From Brachypterus glaber (lineage: Eukaryota; Arthropoda; Insecta; Coleoptera; Kateretidae): 64,000 nucleotides of DNA. Shown here one piece after another: positions 31,656-44,247 of this stretch. Below the pieces are notes generated by a model that had not been told where the DNA came from, made no database searches, and saw only the letters and a list, made by a program, of their open reading frames with translations. How positions within the stretch are numbered: position 1 is the stretch's first letter; the number at the start of each line of letters is the position of its first letter. The DNA lies in contig OY294048.1 of NCBI GenBank assembly GCA_958510825.1, positions 25,872,300 to 25,936,299 on the forward strand, in the 5' to 3' direction. The position numbers and the translations under genes are program-made.

Positions 31656-32250
31656 GCGCCGCAGGCGAAAAATCTTACAATTTTGAAGGTCCATTTTAAT
31701 TTTAAAACATTGTTGCTTCAAAATTTCATAAAAATGCAAGAAAGCTCTAGCACCTCAGGTGATTTTTTTAAATTTAACTATAAACTCGAATAAAAAAAAA
31801 GTGACGACTAACAAAATGATAGTCAGCCCTTCATTAACTATGTTAACGCCGCAAGCGATTTTATTACAAACTGTTCATTTCTGACGTTTTTTTTTTATTT
31901 TGTAAGTTTTATTATCTTAAATTAAAAAAAAAAAACTCGAGAAAGCCTTAGCGCCGCAGGCGAAAATTTTACAATTTTATGGTCAATTTTAATTTTAAAA
32001 CAGTGTTGCACTTCAAAATTTCATAAAAATGCAAGAAAGCTCTAGCCACTTGGGCGATTTTTTTTTATTTAACGTTAAGTTTTACAAACTCGATTTAAAA
32101 AAAGTGACGACAAAAAAAATACTCGTCAGCCCTCCATCAACTAAGGTGATATTTTTTACGAATTCTGTTAATTGACGTTAATTTAATACTGTAAAAACAA
32201 TTTTTTAAGTCTTTAGTGCCAAGGCAATTTTTTTACGAATTTGAAGGTCC
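31656..32250. repeat. GCGCCGCAGGCGAAAA tandem repeat array
   Basis: Units of roughly 150-200 bp start with AGCGCCGCAGGCGAAAA or variants (about 31656, 31845, 31950) and contain GTGACGACTAACAAAATGA and AATTTAAAAAAAAACTC blocks. One unit lies left of the LINE (about 28740-28890). Diverged shorter units recur at 42195-42560. Confidence 0.7.
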
Positions 32251-33126
32251 ACTTAGAGAATCCGCATATTTGCTTATTAAATAAAGTATAAACTGTTCAG
32301 TATAAACTAAAATAAACTGTTGACGTCGGGCGCCCTTCGAACCCGGGCCCCGGGGAAGCTTCCCTCTAAATCCGGTTCTGCCTCTAACACCCCGTTTTTT
32401 AGATATAACTTTTAACTTTTAAAAATAGGTTATTTACCCATTAGTCCCACCCCGATTTTTACCAAAAAGAATTCCAAACGAGAACTTCAGAAAGGAAAGC
32501 TATGTACTAAATTTGAACTCTTTACCTCAAAGCATTTTTGAGTTATCGTGCCCAAAAGAATTACCGGATGCACGATTACAAATTATATTATACTTTACTA
32601 ACACAACTGTAGAAGACTTTACAGCTTTTCGAGGCTTCACTATGGAACGAAAATGTAATAGTTAATAGATAACTTGGTAAAATGTATTTTCAAAAAATAA
32701 AATAAATTACGGAAATTTATGTTTGAACTCACTTCATTTAAACTTAGAACATAAAACTTAACTAAAGGGATATAAATTTTATTGCTTTTAACTTATTATT
32801 TATTTTATTGAAATGCAAAAAAATAAATTAAAGAAGAGTTGGCCTCGGAGGTGGCATTTTAACGCTGCGTGATTTTATTCCTTATTTAATATTTTTTGAT
32901 CCTATGAAAACAAAGCGGGACTTTGCGAGAGTTGGCTTTTTTTGGCTTTTGGAAAAAATGAAAAACGTCAGAAGAAACAAAAAAACGTCTCTCGCAGGTC
33001 GCTCTAAAGTAAAAAGTATGAGTATTTTTATGAAATTTTATGACAGTAATTTTATTTTATGACGATTTTAGGACAAATTGGGTCATTTTATGACATTTTA
33101 TGATTTTATGACAAGTGGTAGGCCTG
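32251..33126. other. Right part of the hAT-like composite, no gene
   Basis: It includes a GC-rich island at 32325-32360 with GGGCGCCCTTCGAACCCGGG, a dispersed-repeat block near 32460-32560, and A/T-rich TTTTATGACA repeats toward the end. No coding region is supported. Confidence 0.5.
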
Positions 33127-33201
33127 AAGTAATATAAACACTTATGATCATTAGTACAAATTAAATAAACAATCCCTACAAAAATAAGAATTCAGCTTTC
33201 A

Positions 33202-34430
33202 GTACATATAAATATATAAAAAAAGTAACGTCGTTACTATGTATAGAATTGTTTATTTGCATATATTATACATCCCTATGGTAAAACTTAAAAAAAAACG
33301 TGTAATTTTCGAAGTTTAAAAGAAGTATCATAATATACAGGGTGTCCGGAAATGATGAGCAAAAAACTCGGGCGGTGATTCTACATCAGAAAATATCTTC
33401 CTATAAAAAAATTCTAAAAATGCTGTCCCTTTGAAAATGGCTAAAAACTCGGTTTTTATTTAATAACTCAGGAACTTTTTGAGATATAGCAACGAGGTTT
33501 TGCACGCCAACTAATCTTAATCTTAATTTTTGCAATTTTCATGTAGTTATTTTAACCAGGGGTGTGCGAAATGGGAGGGCCTTATCAGTTTTTTGTCTCA
33601 AACTTTTTTCTGTGAAACTTTTTTGTAATTTTATTTTTGGAATATCATGTCTCAGGTCAAAATACAAAAAAAGCTACTCTTGCTGTAATACTGTAAGATT
33701 AACCTTTTTCTAAAAAATTTAATTTTAAGGTGAAATTTCACGGTTCGAGGACGAAAAATTAGCATTTAAAAGTTAAAAACCGAAATTTTAATGATTCAGG
33801 GTGGATGTACATCAAAAAGTAAGAAAAAATCCTCATATACCGGTACTTTTTGGACTTATTGATTTAAGTTTAGTCTTTTCCTTAAAATCGATGACCTTGG
33901 ACTACTTTATAGCCTTAATTTCGCCTAATTATGACAACATTCTAAAAACCGATACGCAATATTGGCTCCGCCATTTTGATTTTTGGTGTTTTAACCATTG
34001 GTCTACGTTAATATTCCTAAAAATAGCCTGAATACCAAATTTAAACACAATCGAAAAAAAAAAAAAATTAAAAAAATGAACCACCCTAGCGGAATTTTTT
34101 TTCAGCTTTTTCACCATCATATTCGAAATCAGCGTTCGTTATCAAAAATACTCGTATGCACAAATTTAGATTTTCGTCCATCTTTTTTTTTCTCAGCCCA
34201 CAGTGCATAGGGAGCTAAAATTTCGGTTTTCAACATTTTTACTATCGTAATCTGGGGGTGAAGCGGATCACAAGGGGTGAAGCGGATCAAAATACAATTT
34301 TTTAAATATGTCCGGGTCACACATAACTCTAATCTCCGAGAAAAAACAAAACTGTTGAAACATCTAGGCTAGATAAGAGTCTTAAGATTTTATAAGAACA
34401 ACATAAAACACAAATTGCATTAAATAAGCC
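33202..34430. repeat. MITE-like repeats with ACAGGGTGTCCGG end
   Basis: A transposon end, ATACAGGGTGTCCGGAAATG, lies at about 33336, with a second ATTCAGGGTGGATGTACATC at about 33793. The sequence between and after (to about 34430) is non-coding. The segment 33255-33335 resembles sequence just left of the Gypsy element (6810-6880) and near 4590-4660, so it is a dispersed repeat. Confidence 0.55.
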
Positions 34431-34439
34431 CAAAATATT

Positions 34440-37400
34440 TTTGCGAGGTTATAGTTTTCGATGTTTTTATTTCGCTTTAATATTTTTCGCGGTTAATGCA
34501 TATCGTTGTCAATCCTTTGCGCGGAAAAAACATTTCGCGGTTAATGTGTATTGTCAATACTTTGCAAGGAAAAAAACATTTCGTGGTGATTTTTTCGCGG
34601 AAATATTTTCGCAATATTTTTTTTCGCGGTAAATTTTTCGACTAAAGCTCCCGCTCCCAAATAAAAGTAATTAAATGGGCCCAAAATATTTTCGCTGCTA
34701 ATATTTTTGCCACTTTGCGAGGTTGTACTTTTCGCTGTTTTCATTTCGTTTTAATATTTTTTCGCGGTTAATGTGTATCATTGTCAATCCTTTGCGGGAA
34801 AAAAAAATTCGCGGTATTTTATTCACGATATTTTTTTTTTCGCTGTAAATTTTTCGACTAAAGGTCCCGTTATTTTTTTGTGGAAATATTTTTGCGATAT
34901 TTTTTTCGCGGTAAATTTTTCGACAAAAGCTCCTACTCCCAAATAAAAGTAATTAAGTCTGCCCAAAATATTTTCTCGTCTGCTAGTTTCCCTATATGTT
35001 TTTCGCGGTAACGCATTTCGCTATTAAAACTTTGTGAGGTTATACTTTTGGCTTAAGGATTTTTTTGAGGTTAATGTGTATCGTTGTCAATCTTTTTCGC
35101 GGGAAAAAATATTTTGCGGTGATTTTTTCGCAGAAATGATTTCGCGATATAGGTTATAGTTTTCGCTGTTTTTATTATAATTTAATATTTTTTCGCGGTT
35201 TATGCGTATCGTTGTTTTTCGCGATAAATTTTTCGACTAAAGTTACTGCTCACAAATAAGTAATTAAATGAGCATAAAATATTTTCGCGGCTAATACTTT
35301 CGCTACTTTGCGAGGTTATAGTTTTCGCTGTATTAATTTCGCTTTAATATTTTTTCGCGGTTAATGTGTATCGTTGTCAATAGTTTGCGCCGAAAAAAAC
35401 ATTTCGCGATATTTTTTTTCGCGGTAAATTTTTCGACTAAAGCTCTCGCCCACTAATAAAAGTAATTAAATCAGCCCAAAATATTTTCGCGGATAATACT
35501 TTCGTTATATATTTTTCGCATATTGCATTTCTCTATTAAAACTTTGCGAGGTTATAGTTTGCGCTGTTTTTATTTCGCTTAAATATTTTTTCGCTTTTGA
35601 TGTGTATCGTTGTCAATCCTTTGCGCGGAAAATCATTTCGCGGTAAATTTTTCAACTAAAGCTCCCGCTCCCAAATAAAAGTAATTAAATCAGCCAAAAT
35701 ATTTTCGCGGAGAATATTTTTGCTATAGGTTATAGTTTTCGCTGTTTTTATTATAATTTAATATTTTTTCGCGGTTTATGTGAATCGTTGTCAAACCTTT
35801 GCGCTGAAAAATCATTTCGCGTTATTTTTTTGTGGAAATATTTTTGCGATATTTTTTTCGCGGTAAATTTTTCGACAAAAGCTCCTGCTCCCAAATAAAA
35901 GTAATTAAGTCTGCCCAAAATATTTTCTCGTCTGATAGTTTCCCTATATGGTTTTCGCGGTAACGCAATTTCGCTATTAAAACTTTGTGAGGTTATAGTT
36001 TTCGCTTAAGTATTTTTTTGAGGTTAATGTGTATCGTTGGCAATCTTTTGCGCGGGAAAAAATATTTTGCGGTGATTTTTTCGCAGAAATGATTTCGCGA
36101 TATAGGTTATAGTTTTCGCTGTTTTTATTATAATTTAATATTTTTTCGCGGTTTATGTGTATCGTTGTCAAACCTTTGCGCGGAAAAAAAAATTTGCGTT
36201 AATTTTTTGCGGAAATATTTTTGCGATATTTTTTTTGCGGTAAATTTTTCGACTAAAGCTACTGCTCACAAATAAAAGTAATTAAATGAGCCTAAAATAT
36301 TTTCGCGGCCAATACTTTCGCTACTTTGCAAGGTTATAGTTTTCGCTGTATTTATTTCGCTTTAATATTTTTTCGCGGTTAATGTGTATAGTTGTCAATA
36401 CTTTGCGCCGAAAAAAACATTTCGCGATATTTTTTTTCGCGGTAAATTTTTCGACTAAAGCTCCCGCCCCCAAATAAAAGTAATTAAATCAGCCCAAAAT
36501 ATTTTCGCGGATAATACTTTCGTTATATATTTTTCGCATATTGTATTTCGCTATTAAAACTTTTCGAAGTTATAGTTTGCGCTGTTTTTATTTCGCTTAA
36601 ATATTTTTTCACTGTTGATGTGTATCGTTGTCAATCCTTTGCGCGGAAAAAACATTTCGAGGTTAATGTGTATCGTTGTCAATCCTTTGCGCGGAAAAAA
36701 ACATTTCGCGGTAAATTTTTCAACTAAAGCTCCCGTTCCCAAATAAAAGTAATTAAATCAGCCAAAATATTTTCGCGCCGAATATTTTCGCTATAGGTTA
36801 TAGTTTTCGCTGTTTTTATTATAATTTAATATTTTTTCGCGGTTTATGTGTATCGCTGTCAAACCTTTGCGCTAAAAAAACATTTCGCGTTAACTTTTTG
36901 TGGAAATATTTTTGCGATATTTTTTTCGCGGTAAATTTTTCGACAAAAGCTCCTGCTCCCAAATAAAAGTAATTAAGTCTGCGCAAAATATTTTCTCGTC
37001 TGACAGTTTCCCTATATGGTTTTCGCGGTAATGCATTTCGCTATTAAAACTTTGTGAGGTTATAGGTTTCGCTTAAGTTATTTTTTGAGGTTAATGTGTA
37101 TCGTTGGCAATCTTTTTCGCGGGAAAAAATAGTTTGCGGTGATTTTTTCGCAGAAATTATTTCGCGATATAGGTTATAGTTTTCGCTGTTTTTATTAGGA
37201 TTTAATATTTTTTCGCGGTTTATGTGTATCGTTGTCAAACCTTTGCGCGGAAAAAACATTTCGCGTAATTTTTTTGCGGAAATATTTTTGCGATATTTTT
37301 TTTCGCGGTAAATTTTTCGACTAAAGCTACTGCTCCCAAATAAAAGTAATTAAATGAGCCTAAAATATTTTCCGGGCTAATACTTTCGCTATTTTGCGAG

Positions 37401-38490
37401 GTTATAGTTTTCGCTGTATTTATTTCGCCTTAATGTGTATTGTTGTCAATCCTTTGCGCCGAAAATAACATTTCACGTTATTTTTTTCGCGGTAAATTTT
37501 TCGACTAAAGCTCCCGCCCTCAAATAAAAGTAATTAAATCAGCCCAAAATATTTTCGCGGATAATACTTTCGTTACATATTTTTCGCATATTGCATTTCT
37601 CTATTAAAACTTTGCGAGGTTATAGTTTACGCTGCTTTTATTTCGCTTAAATATTTTTTCGCTGTTGATGTGTATCGTTGTCAATCCTTTGCGCGGAAAA
37701 AATATTTCGAGGTTAATGTGTATCGTTGTCAATCCTTTGCACGGAAAAAACATTTCGCGGTAAATTTTTCAACTAAAGCTCTCGCTCTCAAATAAAAGTA
37801 ATTAAATCAACCAAAATATTTTCGCGGCGAATATTTTCGCTATAGGTTATAGTTTTTGCTGTTTTTATTATAATTTAATATTTTTTCACGGTTTATGTGT
37901 ATCGTTGTCAAACCTTGCGCGGAAAAAACATTTCGCGTTAAATTTTTGCGGAAATATTTTTGCGATATTTTTTTCGAGGTAAAATTTTCGACAAAAGCTC
38001 CTGCTCCCAAATAAAAGTAGTTAGGTCTGCCCAAAATATGTTCTCGTCTTATAGTTTTTCTATATATTTTTTGCGGTAACGCATTTCGCTATTAAAACTT
38101 TGTGAGGTTATAGTTTTGGCTTAAGTATTTTTTTGAGGTTAATGTGTACAATGTGTTGTCAATCTTTTACGCGGAAAATAATTATTTTGCGGTGATTTTT
38201 TCGCAGAAATGATTTCGCGATATAGGTTATAGTTTTTGCTGTTTTTATTATAATTTAATATTTTTTAGCGGTTTTTGTGTATCGTTGTCAAACCTTTGCG
38301 CGGAACAAACATTTCGCGTTAATTTTTTGCGGAAATATTTTTGCGATATTTTTTTTGACTAAAGCTACTGCTCCCAAATAAAAGTAATTAAATGAGCCTA
38401 AAATATTTTCGCGGCTAATACTTTCGCTACTTTGCGAGGTTATAGTTTTCGCTGTATTTATTTCGCTTTAATATTTCGCGGTTAATGTGT
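34440..38490. repeat. TTTCGCGG-rich satellite with ~1-kb higher-order repeat
   Basis: Variants of TTTCGCGGTAAATTTTTCGA, GTGTATCGTTGTCAATCC, TTTGCGCGGAAAAAACAT and GAGGTTATAGTTTTCGCTG recur dozens of times in sub-units of about 200-370 bp. The variant AAGTCTGCCCAAAATATTTT marks one sub-unit near 34956, 35910, 36975 and 38025, giving a higher-order period of about 1.0-1.07 kb. Short minus-strand frames are artefacts. The array continues at 44926 beyond a transposon. Confidence 0.9.
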
Positions 38491-40257
38491 ACACGGTGTA
38501 TTTGAAATAGCATCGGAAAAAAAATACACGAATAGCTCATGGTATAACTAACATTTTCCGTAAAAATTAAAAAAATATGTGCAGTAGTTTCAGAATGGGA
38601 TTTTTTTGAAAAAAATGTACCTTTTAGCCGTACGTCAATGTCACGCTGTGAAATTCTCTAAATTAATGGTGACCTTGTAGCAAATATGTATGATATCTTC
38701 CCAACGTTGCCAGATTCACTTGATAAGAAAAGTTTTTTTAAACTTACCTACCGTAGTAAAATAGGGGCATGTTTTCATGAAGTAAACATCTTATTATCAC
38801 CTAGGTAATAATAATATTTTAGGTATCCGCTGGATGCCATCGAACTATTTCCCCAACCCTTGTTTTTTATCTTAACAAGAAGTTTTCACAATTTTTTTTT
38901 AATTATCAACCACAGCGATTGAATCACTATAAGATTTATTAAATAATAAAGTAAAAAAATGTACACAACACTTTCCACTTTGAAACACTTTTTTGCATTA
39001 GAATGGTCGGAATAGGTATTAAACTTGAAATATTAAACAAAAATTGTCTAATCACTACAGGAAAATAACGCACATAAACCACTGCAATGATTATTAACTA
39101 TTTATTATTGACACTACGATTTATTGCAAAAAATACTGGTCAAAATAATTTTCTGAGAATCGAATTAGAACGTAAGTCGTAGCTTCATAAGCCAAAGCCA
39201 GTTTTTATATTTCTATAGTTGGCTACACTTTGTTTGGTATTTTTAGGTTAGGTCATTTATTTTTTCGTATTGTTTTGACTCTAGCAAAACTTCTTTACAT
39301 CCCATCAGGGGGCTATTTTTACGTGCAATGGGAAATTTGGACTTTTTACTTTGCGAGGTTATAGTTTTCGCTGTATTTATTTCGCTTTAATATTTCGCGG
39401 TTAATGTGTACACGGTGTATTTGAAATAGCGTCGGAAAAAAAAATACACGAATAGCTCATGGTATAACTAACATTTTCCGTAAAAATTAAAAAAATATGT
39501 GCAGTAGTTTCAGAATGGGATTTTTTTGAAAAAAATGTACCTTTTAGCCGTACGTCAATGTCACGCTGTGAAATTCTCTAAATTAATGGTTACCTTGTAG
39601 CAAATATGTATGATATCTTCCCAACGTTGCCAGATTCACTCGATAAGAAAAGTTTTTTTAAACTTACCTACCGTAGTAAAATAGGGGCATGTTTTCATGA
39701 AGTAAACATCTTATTATCACCTAGGTAATAATAATATTTTAGGTATCCGCTGGATGCCATCGAACTATTTCCCCAACCCTTGTTTTTTATCTTAACAAGA
39801 AGTTTTCACAATTTTTTTTAAATTATCAACCACAGCGATTGAATCACTATAAGATTTATTAAATAATAAAGTAAAAAAATGTACACAACACTTTCCACTT
39901 TGAAACACTTTTTTGCATTAGAATGGTCGGAATAGGTATTAAACTTGAAATATTAAACAAAAATTGTCTAATCACTACAGGAAAATAACGCACATAAACC
40001 ACTGCAATGATTATTAACTATTTATTATTGACACTACGATTTATTGCAAAAAATACTGGTCAAAATAATTTTCTGAGAATCGAATTAGAACGTAAGTCGT
40101 AGCTTCATAAGCCAAAGCCAGTTTTTATATTTCTACAGTTGGCTACACTTTGGTATTTTTAGGTTAGGTCATTTATTTTTTCGTATTGTTTTGACTCTAG
40201 CAAAACTTCTTTACATCCCATCAGGGGGCTATTTTTACGTGCAATGGGAAATTTGGA
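38429..40257. repeat. Near-identical 919-bp-offset tandem duplication at a transposon/satellite junction
   Basis: The segment 38429-39339, comprising about 60 bp of satellite plus the first 850 bp of the TA-flanked transposon, is repeated at 39348-40257 with only a handful of differences. The element therefore has two left ends and one right end. It is either a very recent unequal duplication or an assembly duplication. Confidence 0.9.
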
Positions 40258-41702
40258 TTTGTGCTGTATAAGATACTGATCAAAATGTGAAGTGAATCGC
40301 CCAAAGATTTTCAACAAATTTAAAGTTAAATATCTCCGAATATAATAAAAGTTGCCCAACATGTTTCCTGATGTGTGAGCTCGGTGGGTTTTGTTGACAA
40401 GCAAGTTGAGAAGCATGTTGCCTAACATGCTCCCTAGTGAGTGGCCTTCAGCAAACTTTTTTATAATTTGTATAAATTATAATACAAATTAAAAAAAAAG
40501 TAGGATTTGTTAAAGTTGTAGAAGCTTATAGCATTTTAAAGTATAGACTAGATTCCAAGGGGCGCCGGCCCCATGTTATGGGTCCAGGGGGCCATGACCT
40601 CCGCCTCCCGACTCGGCGCCTTTGCCCCTTAACAAGGGGACCTTGTAAATAGTGCCTGTCACAGCTAGGCTCAGAAAGATCGCTGCCCCTCCCCCCCCCC
40701 GCCAAAAAAAACAAACTCAAAAAAATATTGTTTGGATTACATTGAAAGTCATTTTGCCATTGCACTTATTTCCCATAAATTTTTTCACACAGCCATTTTT
40801 TGCTAAAGGCTGATCAGACCCTCTAAGAATTTTTTTTTAAGTTTATATGGGGACCTCCGTTAAGTTTAAATAAAACCTGTAAAATTTTCTGTGATGTAAA
40901 GTTTTTTAACTGATTCTATGTAACTAGTTGACTTCTTTTCGAAAATTTGTTAAACTTTACTAAGCTTGACGGGCCTCCTCACAGGATAGGGGCCTAAAAC
41001 TTTGTACCCCCTTTGATCCTCTGCTTGTGGAATCCTGAACACTTATTTTGGGTCAGTGACAGACTGGGCTATCGAATCCTGTCAAAATAATTGTCAAACT
41101 GATTTTTTAGAATTTATTAGGAAACCAGCCGTCTCGAATGAGCGAGAATACTTTCCCATAAAAAAAATTGTCCAGAAAAAAATGATTACAATTTGGGGAG
41201 GGGGGGGGAGGTCTTGAAAAATCGATAATAACATTTTTTATGTAATTTTATTTAACCTTTTAGGTGCTTTTTAAATTTTTCTTCCATTGGAAATACTAAA
41301 TAATTTGTCCAGAAACAATGTATTACCTTTTGGGGAGAGCGGGGGTCATGGAAAAAAATGATAATAAATTTTTTTAGGTAACTTTATTTTACCTTTTAGG
41401 TGTATTTGTGTATTGTGAATGATAAAAAAAAATAATAATAGCATTTTTTGTTTCGTTTTAAAGTATGTGGTTTTTAATTTTCTTATATTCTAAATAATAA
41501 AATTAAGACCACAACAAAAATTTAACCCCCTTCCCTTCAACCGATTTTGTTGAGATACAAACTTGTACAAGATAATATGAAAATACATCTGTATACCACA
41601 TTTCAAGTCGCTAGCTCAAAGCGTTCTTAAGTTATCGTGGATACAGTAACCGACAGACAATTTTTGTTGTAGCTTAATTTGATTTTTCTCGACGTTTTAG
41701 GC

Positions 41703-42194
41703 AGCGGCGGATCCAGGAAATGGTCTTGGGGGGTGGGGTAAAATCAAAAAATAAAATTTTAATAATAAAAATATTTATTGGAAACTTCCAACAGGCTAAC
41801 GACCGGAGTCTTTCTGCCCATATTTTACAAAATTATTAGTTATCATTTGTTATGACTACAATAAATTATTAGAAAAAAAAACTATATAAATTTAAACTTA
41901 AAATATAAAAAAAAGAATACTTAAATATCACAGGTAATTTAGTTTGTTTTTAACAGTTTTAAGGCATCAAAGAGTGGTCTTTCAGGGTATCTTATTTTTG
42001 GCTCTTGCGTTTTTTCTATGTTTGCATCTTTGTTTGCAAAGTTTGTTGTCAGACGATTTAATCTATCTTCTATTGGTTCCAGGCCAGTCTTCTCATAAAG
42101 GAAAGCATTTGAGGGATTGTGTAAAGGGTTGTTGGGATTTCTCATTTTTGTTGTATGGATCTGAAATAAAATTTTATATTCTTGAATTAAGAAA
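41703..42194. other. Possible hAT-like end and unassigned sequence
   Basis: CAGCGGCGGATCCAGG followed by a G-run at 41703-41740 resembles the start of many hAT-type non-autonomous elements. No matching end or target duplication was found. Open frames at about 41940-42210 on both strands have no recognisable family. Confidence 0.35.
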
Positions 42195-42560
42195 AAACGT
42201 AAGGAAGCCCTAGCACCGCAGGCAATGCTTTTACAAATTTGATGGTCTATTTTAATTTTAAACCAGTCTTTTAATTTACAATTAATTAAATATAAAATTT
42301 ACAAAAATACAAAGAACTCTAGCCCCGCAGGCGAAAATTTTTACAAATTTTACGCTTAAGTTCTACTTTTGCAATTATTTATAAAACTTACAAAAATATA
42401 AGGAGCACTAGCGCCGCAGGCGAAAATTTTTACGAATTTCGCGCTTAAGTTCTATAAATTTTGCAATTATTTAAAAAAATTACAAAAATACAAGGAACTC
42501 TAGCGCCGCAGGCGAAAATTTTTACGAATAACCAAACGTTCTACAAATTTTGAAATTATT
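42195..42560. repeat. GCCGCAGGCGAAAA short tandem array
   Basis: Four units of about 95-115 bp each carry CTAGCGCCGCAGGCGAAAAT or a variant (about 42208, 42316, 42410, 42503) and AATTATTTA blocks. The array is clearly related to that at 31656-32250. Confidence 0.75.
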
Positions 42561-44046
42561 TTATCCTGGGGGGTAGTTAAGTTCAGATGTATTTATGTGT
42601 AGAAAAAAAAAGTGACCTGAAGCATCAATTCTGAGATCAGATCCAGTTTTAGCGACCCCGAAAATATAAAAATGCGTTGCTCTAGTATCTGGCACATGAT
42701 TTTTTTGGGGGGCTGTGATATCATTTTTAGGCTCTTTTATGGAGTGGCTGGTAGCTAAAGGGTAGAAGTTACAACCACCATGAATTAAACTAAATTTTTA
42801 AATATTAAGCTATTTTTGTAAATGTTTTCTTCAAATTATTTTAAAATAAAATCATCCACCATTAAGGGTTGAGGTATTTAATTTTTATTTTAATCATAAC
42901 AGCATTTTTTTAGCTCTTTCAAATAACCTATTACAAGATGGGGGTTGATGTTTAAGATTCTAATGTTGAGGTAGCTGGAAGTTAGGTAATGCTTTGTTTG
43001 CAAGATAATTGGGGTGGATCATTTTCAAATGATCACCCTGTATGTTTTTAGACAGTGATTTCCCTATAAAGATGTAGTAAAATCTCTATTAAAACCTATA
43101 GAGACCTACATGTTTCATAGGAAATTCCGTACTTAAACCTATGTAGTACAGTACAGCATCAACGAACAGACCTAAAGTCACTTTCCATCAAACTTATAAT
43201 CACAGACCGCACTTTGTGATTGAACACACAAACCACCCTATTTAATTTAACTTTTAATATACCGTAATATCACACAACAATAGTCCAAAACCACACAAGT
43301 ATACTCCAGCCACACACCTATGAGCAGCATATTAAAAAAAAACATTGAAAACATGTTGCTGTATATCCTATTGGGGTGGAGTTAAAACATGGACTATAGT
43401 TGTGATCCTAAACCATACTTGTGAGAAATTACAGTACTATTAGTTACCAAATCCATTGCCATAATATGGAAGTTCAATTATTTATTATTAAACAATTCAG
43501 TATCACAGTTACGTCCTTTATGTTATTATGATGTTTTGGGTTTAAGTTTGTATTGATATCTCTGCTCAAAAAGTCCAAACCAGTTATTAAAAACTAAAAA
43601 CAACACAAAAATGAAAGGTATTTACTAAAAAACTACAATCAACGTTTACATACCTTCCTTGAAAAAACATTCGATGTTTTAGCCTATTCCATGTTGAACA
43701 TAAAGATTGGATATCATTGAAATTTAAAGAACAACAAAATTGTTTGGGCACTACATTACACTAAAAATCACAGAACAACCCCTTATAATTTATCATGGAG
43801 GGTAAACTCGTGATCTTTCTCTAGCCACCTGGCTTTGTTTAATCATTTAACGTCGTTTTTCGCTGCTATGGCCTAATTGACGGGCTTTTAATTTTTTTCT
43901 ACGTTCGTGATACATAACCTTACTTTTTGACTTTTTGAAAAATATAAGTGATACCAACAGTAGAAACATAAAATTTAAAAGGTACTCCTATAACATTTTC
44001 CCGTGCCGAGCTGCGCTGGCCATTTTTCAATGCAATATTCTAAATC
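42561..44046. other. Non-coding DNA with dispersed repeat traces
   Basis: A copy of the recurrent motif (CAGATCCAGTTTTAGCGACC) lies near 42640, and ATCACCCTGTATG, a transposon end, near 43031. A CACA/ACAC-rich stretch spans about 43200-43330. I see no gene. Confidence 0.5.
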
Positions 44047-44247
44047 AATTTTTTACAAAAAAATATACACCAAACAGGTGCAAAACCAACGTTAACGTAA
44101 AGTGACGCTTGTATTGAAACCAGCGGCTAATGGCAGCACAACGTGCGGAGTTTGGTTTGGTGCGTTTGGTGTTTTGTTTTTTTTAATGGGGGTGTTTCTT
44201 TACCTAAACGTTGGTTTTAGGCCTGTTTGGTGTTTTTTTTGTAAAAA
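44047..44247. repeat. ~200-bp foldback MITE
   Basis: The left arm, TTTTACAAAAAAATATACAC followed by CAAACAGGTGCAAAACCAACG, faces the right arm, CGTTGGTTTTAGGCCTGTTTG followed by GTGTTTTTTTTGTAAAA. The interior is short and non-coding. The open minus frame at 44217-44570 begins in the arm and is not supported as a gene. Confidence 0.65.

Larger units (their letters stand above)
28555..33126. mobile_element. hAT-like DNA transposon or composite, inserted in the LTR
   Basis: Ends are CAGGGCTCCCAC on the left and, reverse-complemented on the right, CAGGCCTACCAC (10 of 12 match). The flanks duplicate AAGTAA (28549-28554 and 33127-33132), or eight bases with one mismatch if the end is placed two bases inward. 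CAGGG-type ends suggest the hAT superfamily, but the duplication length is not decisive. Both subterminal regions carry TTTTATGACA-type repeats. The interior holds GCGCCGCAGGCG tandem repeats and a LINE; no transposase is seen. Confidence 0.65.
6881..33201 (-). mobile_element. Gypsy-like LTR retrotransposon remnant, interrupted by Polinton and hAT-like elements
   Basis: Direct LTR copies lie at 6881-7109 and 28397-33201; the latter is 227 bp once a 4.6-kb insertion is removed. Both read TGTTAG...TTTCA on the plus strand. The outer flanks share a 4-bp duplication, GTAC (6877-6880 and 33202-33205). On the minus strand the order is LTR, tRNA-Leu-like primer binding site, gag with a CCHC knuckle, protease, then a scrap of the reverse transcriptase/RNase H connector and a tandem repeat before the second LTR. 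Most of pol (RT core, RNase H, integrase) is missing. Without the two large insertions the element is only about 3.6 kb. The LTRs differ by roughly 4 percent plus small indels by eye. Confidence 0.85.
28397..33201 (-). repeat. LTR of the Gypsy-like element (5' LTR on minus), split by an insertion
   Basis: The LTR parts are 28397-28554 and 33133-33201, which match 6881-7109 in order without a gap once the intervening element is removed. The outer flank starts GTAC. Confidence 0.85.

Noticed and set aside
32321..32365. tRNA gene suggested by GGGTTCGAA on the minus strand
   Set aside because: Only a B-box-like string is present; the flanks cannot form a cloverleaf. It is more likely a GC-rich transposon segment.
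34440..38040. Several 60-70-codon minus-strand frames
   Set aside because: They are repeated translations of the TTTCGCGG satellite with near-identical peptides at each monomer.
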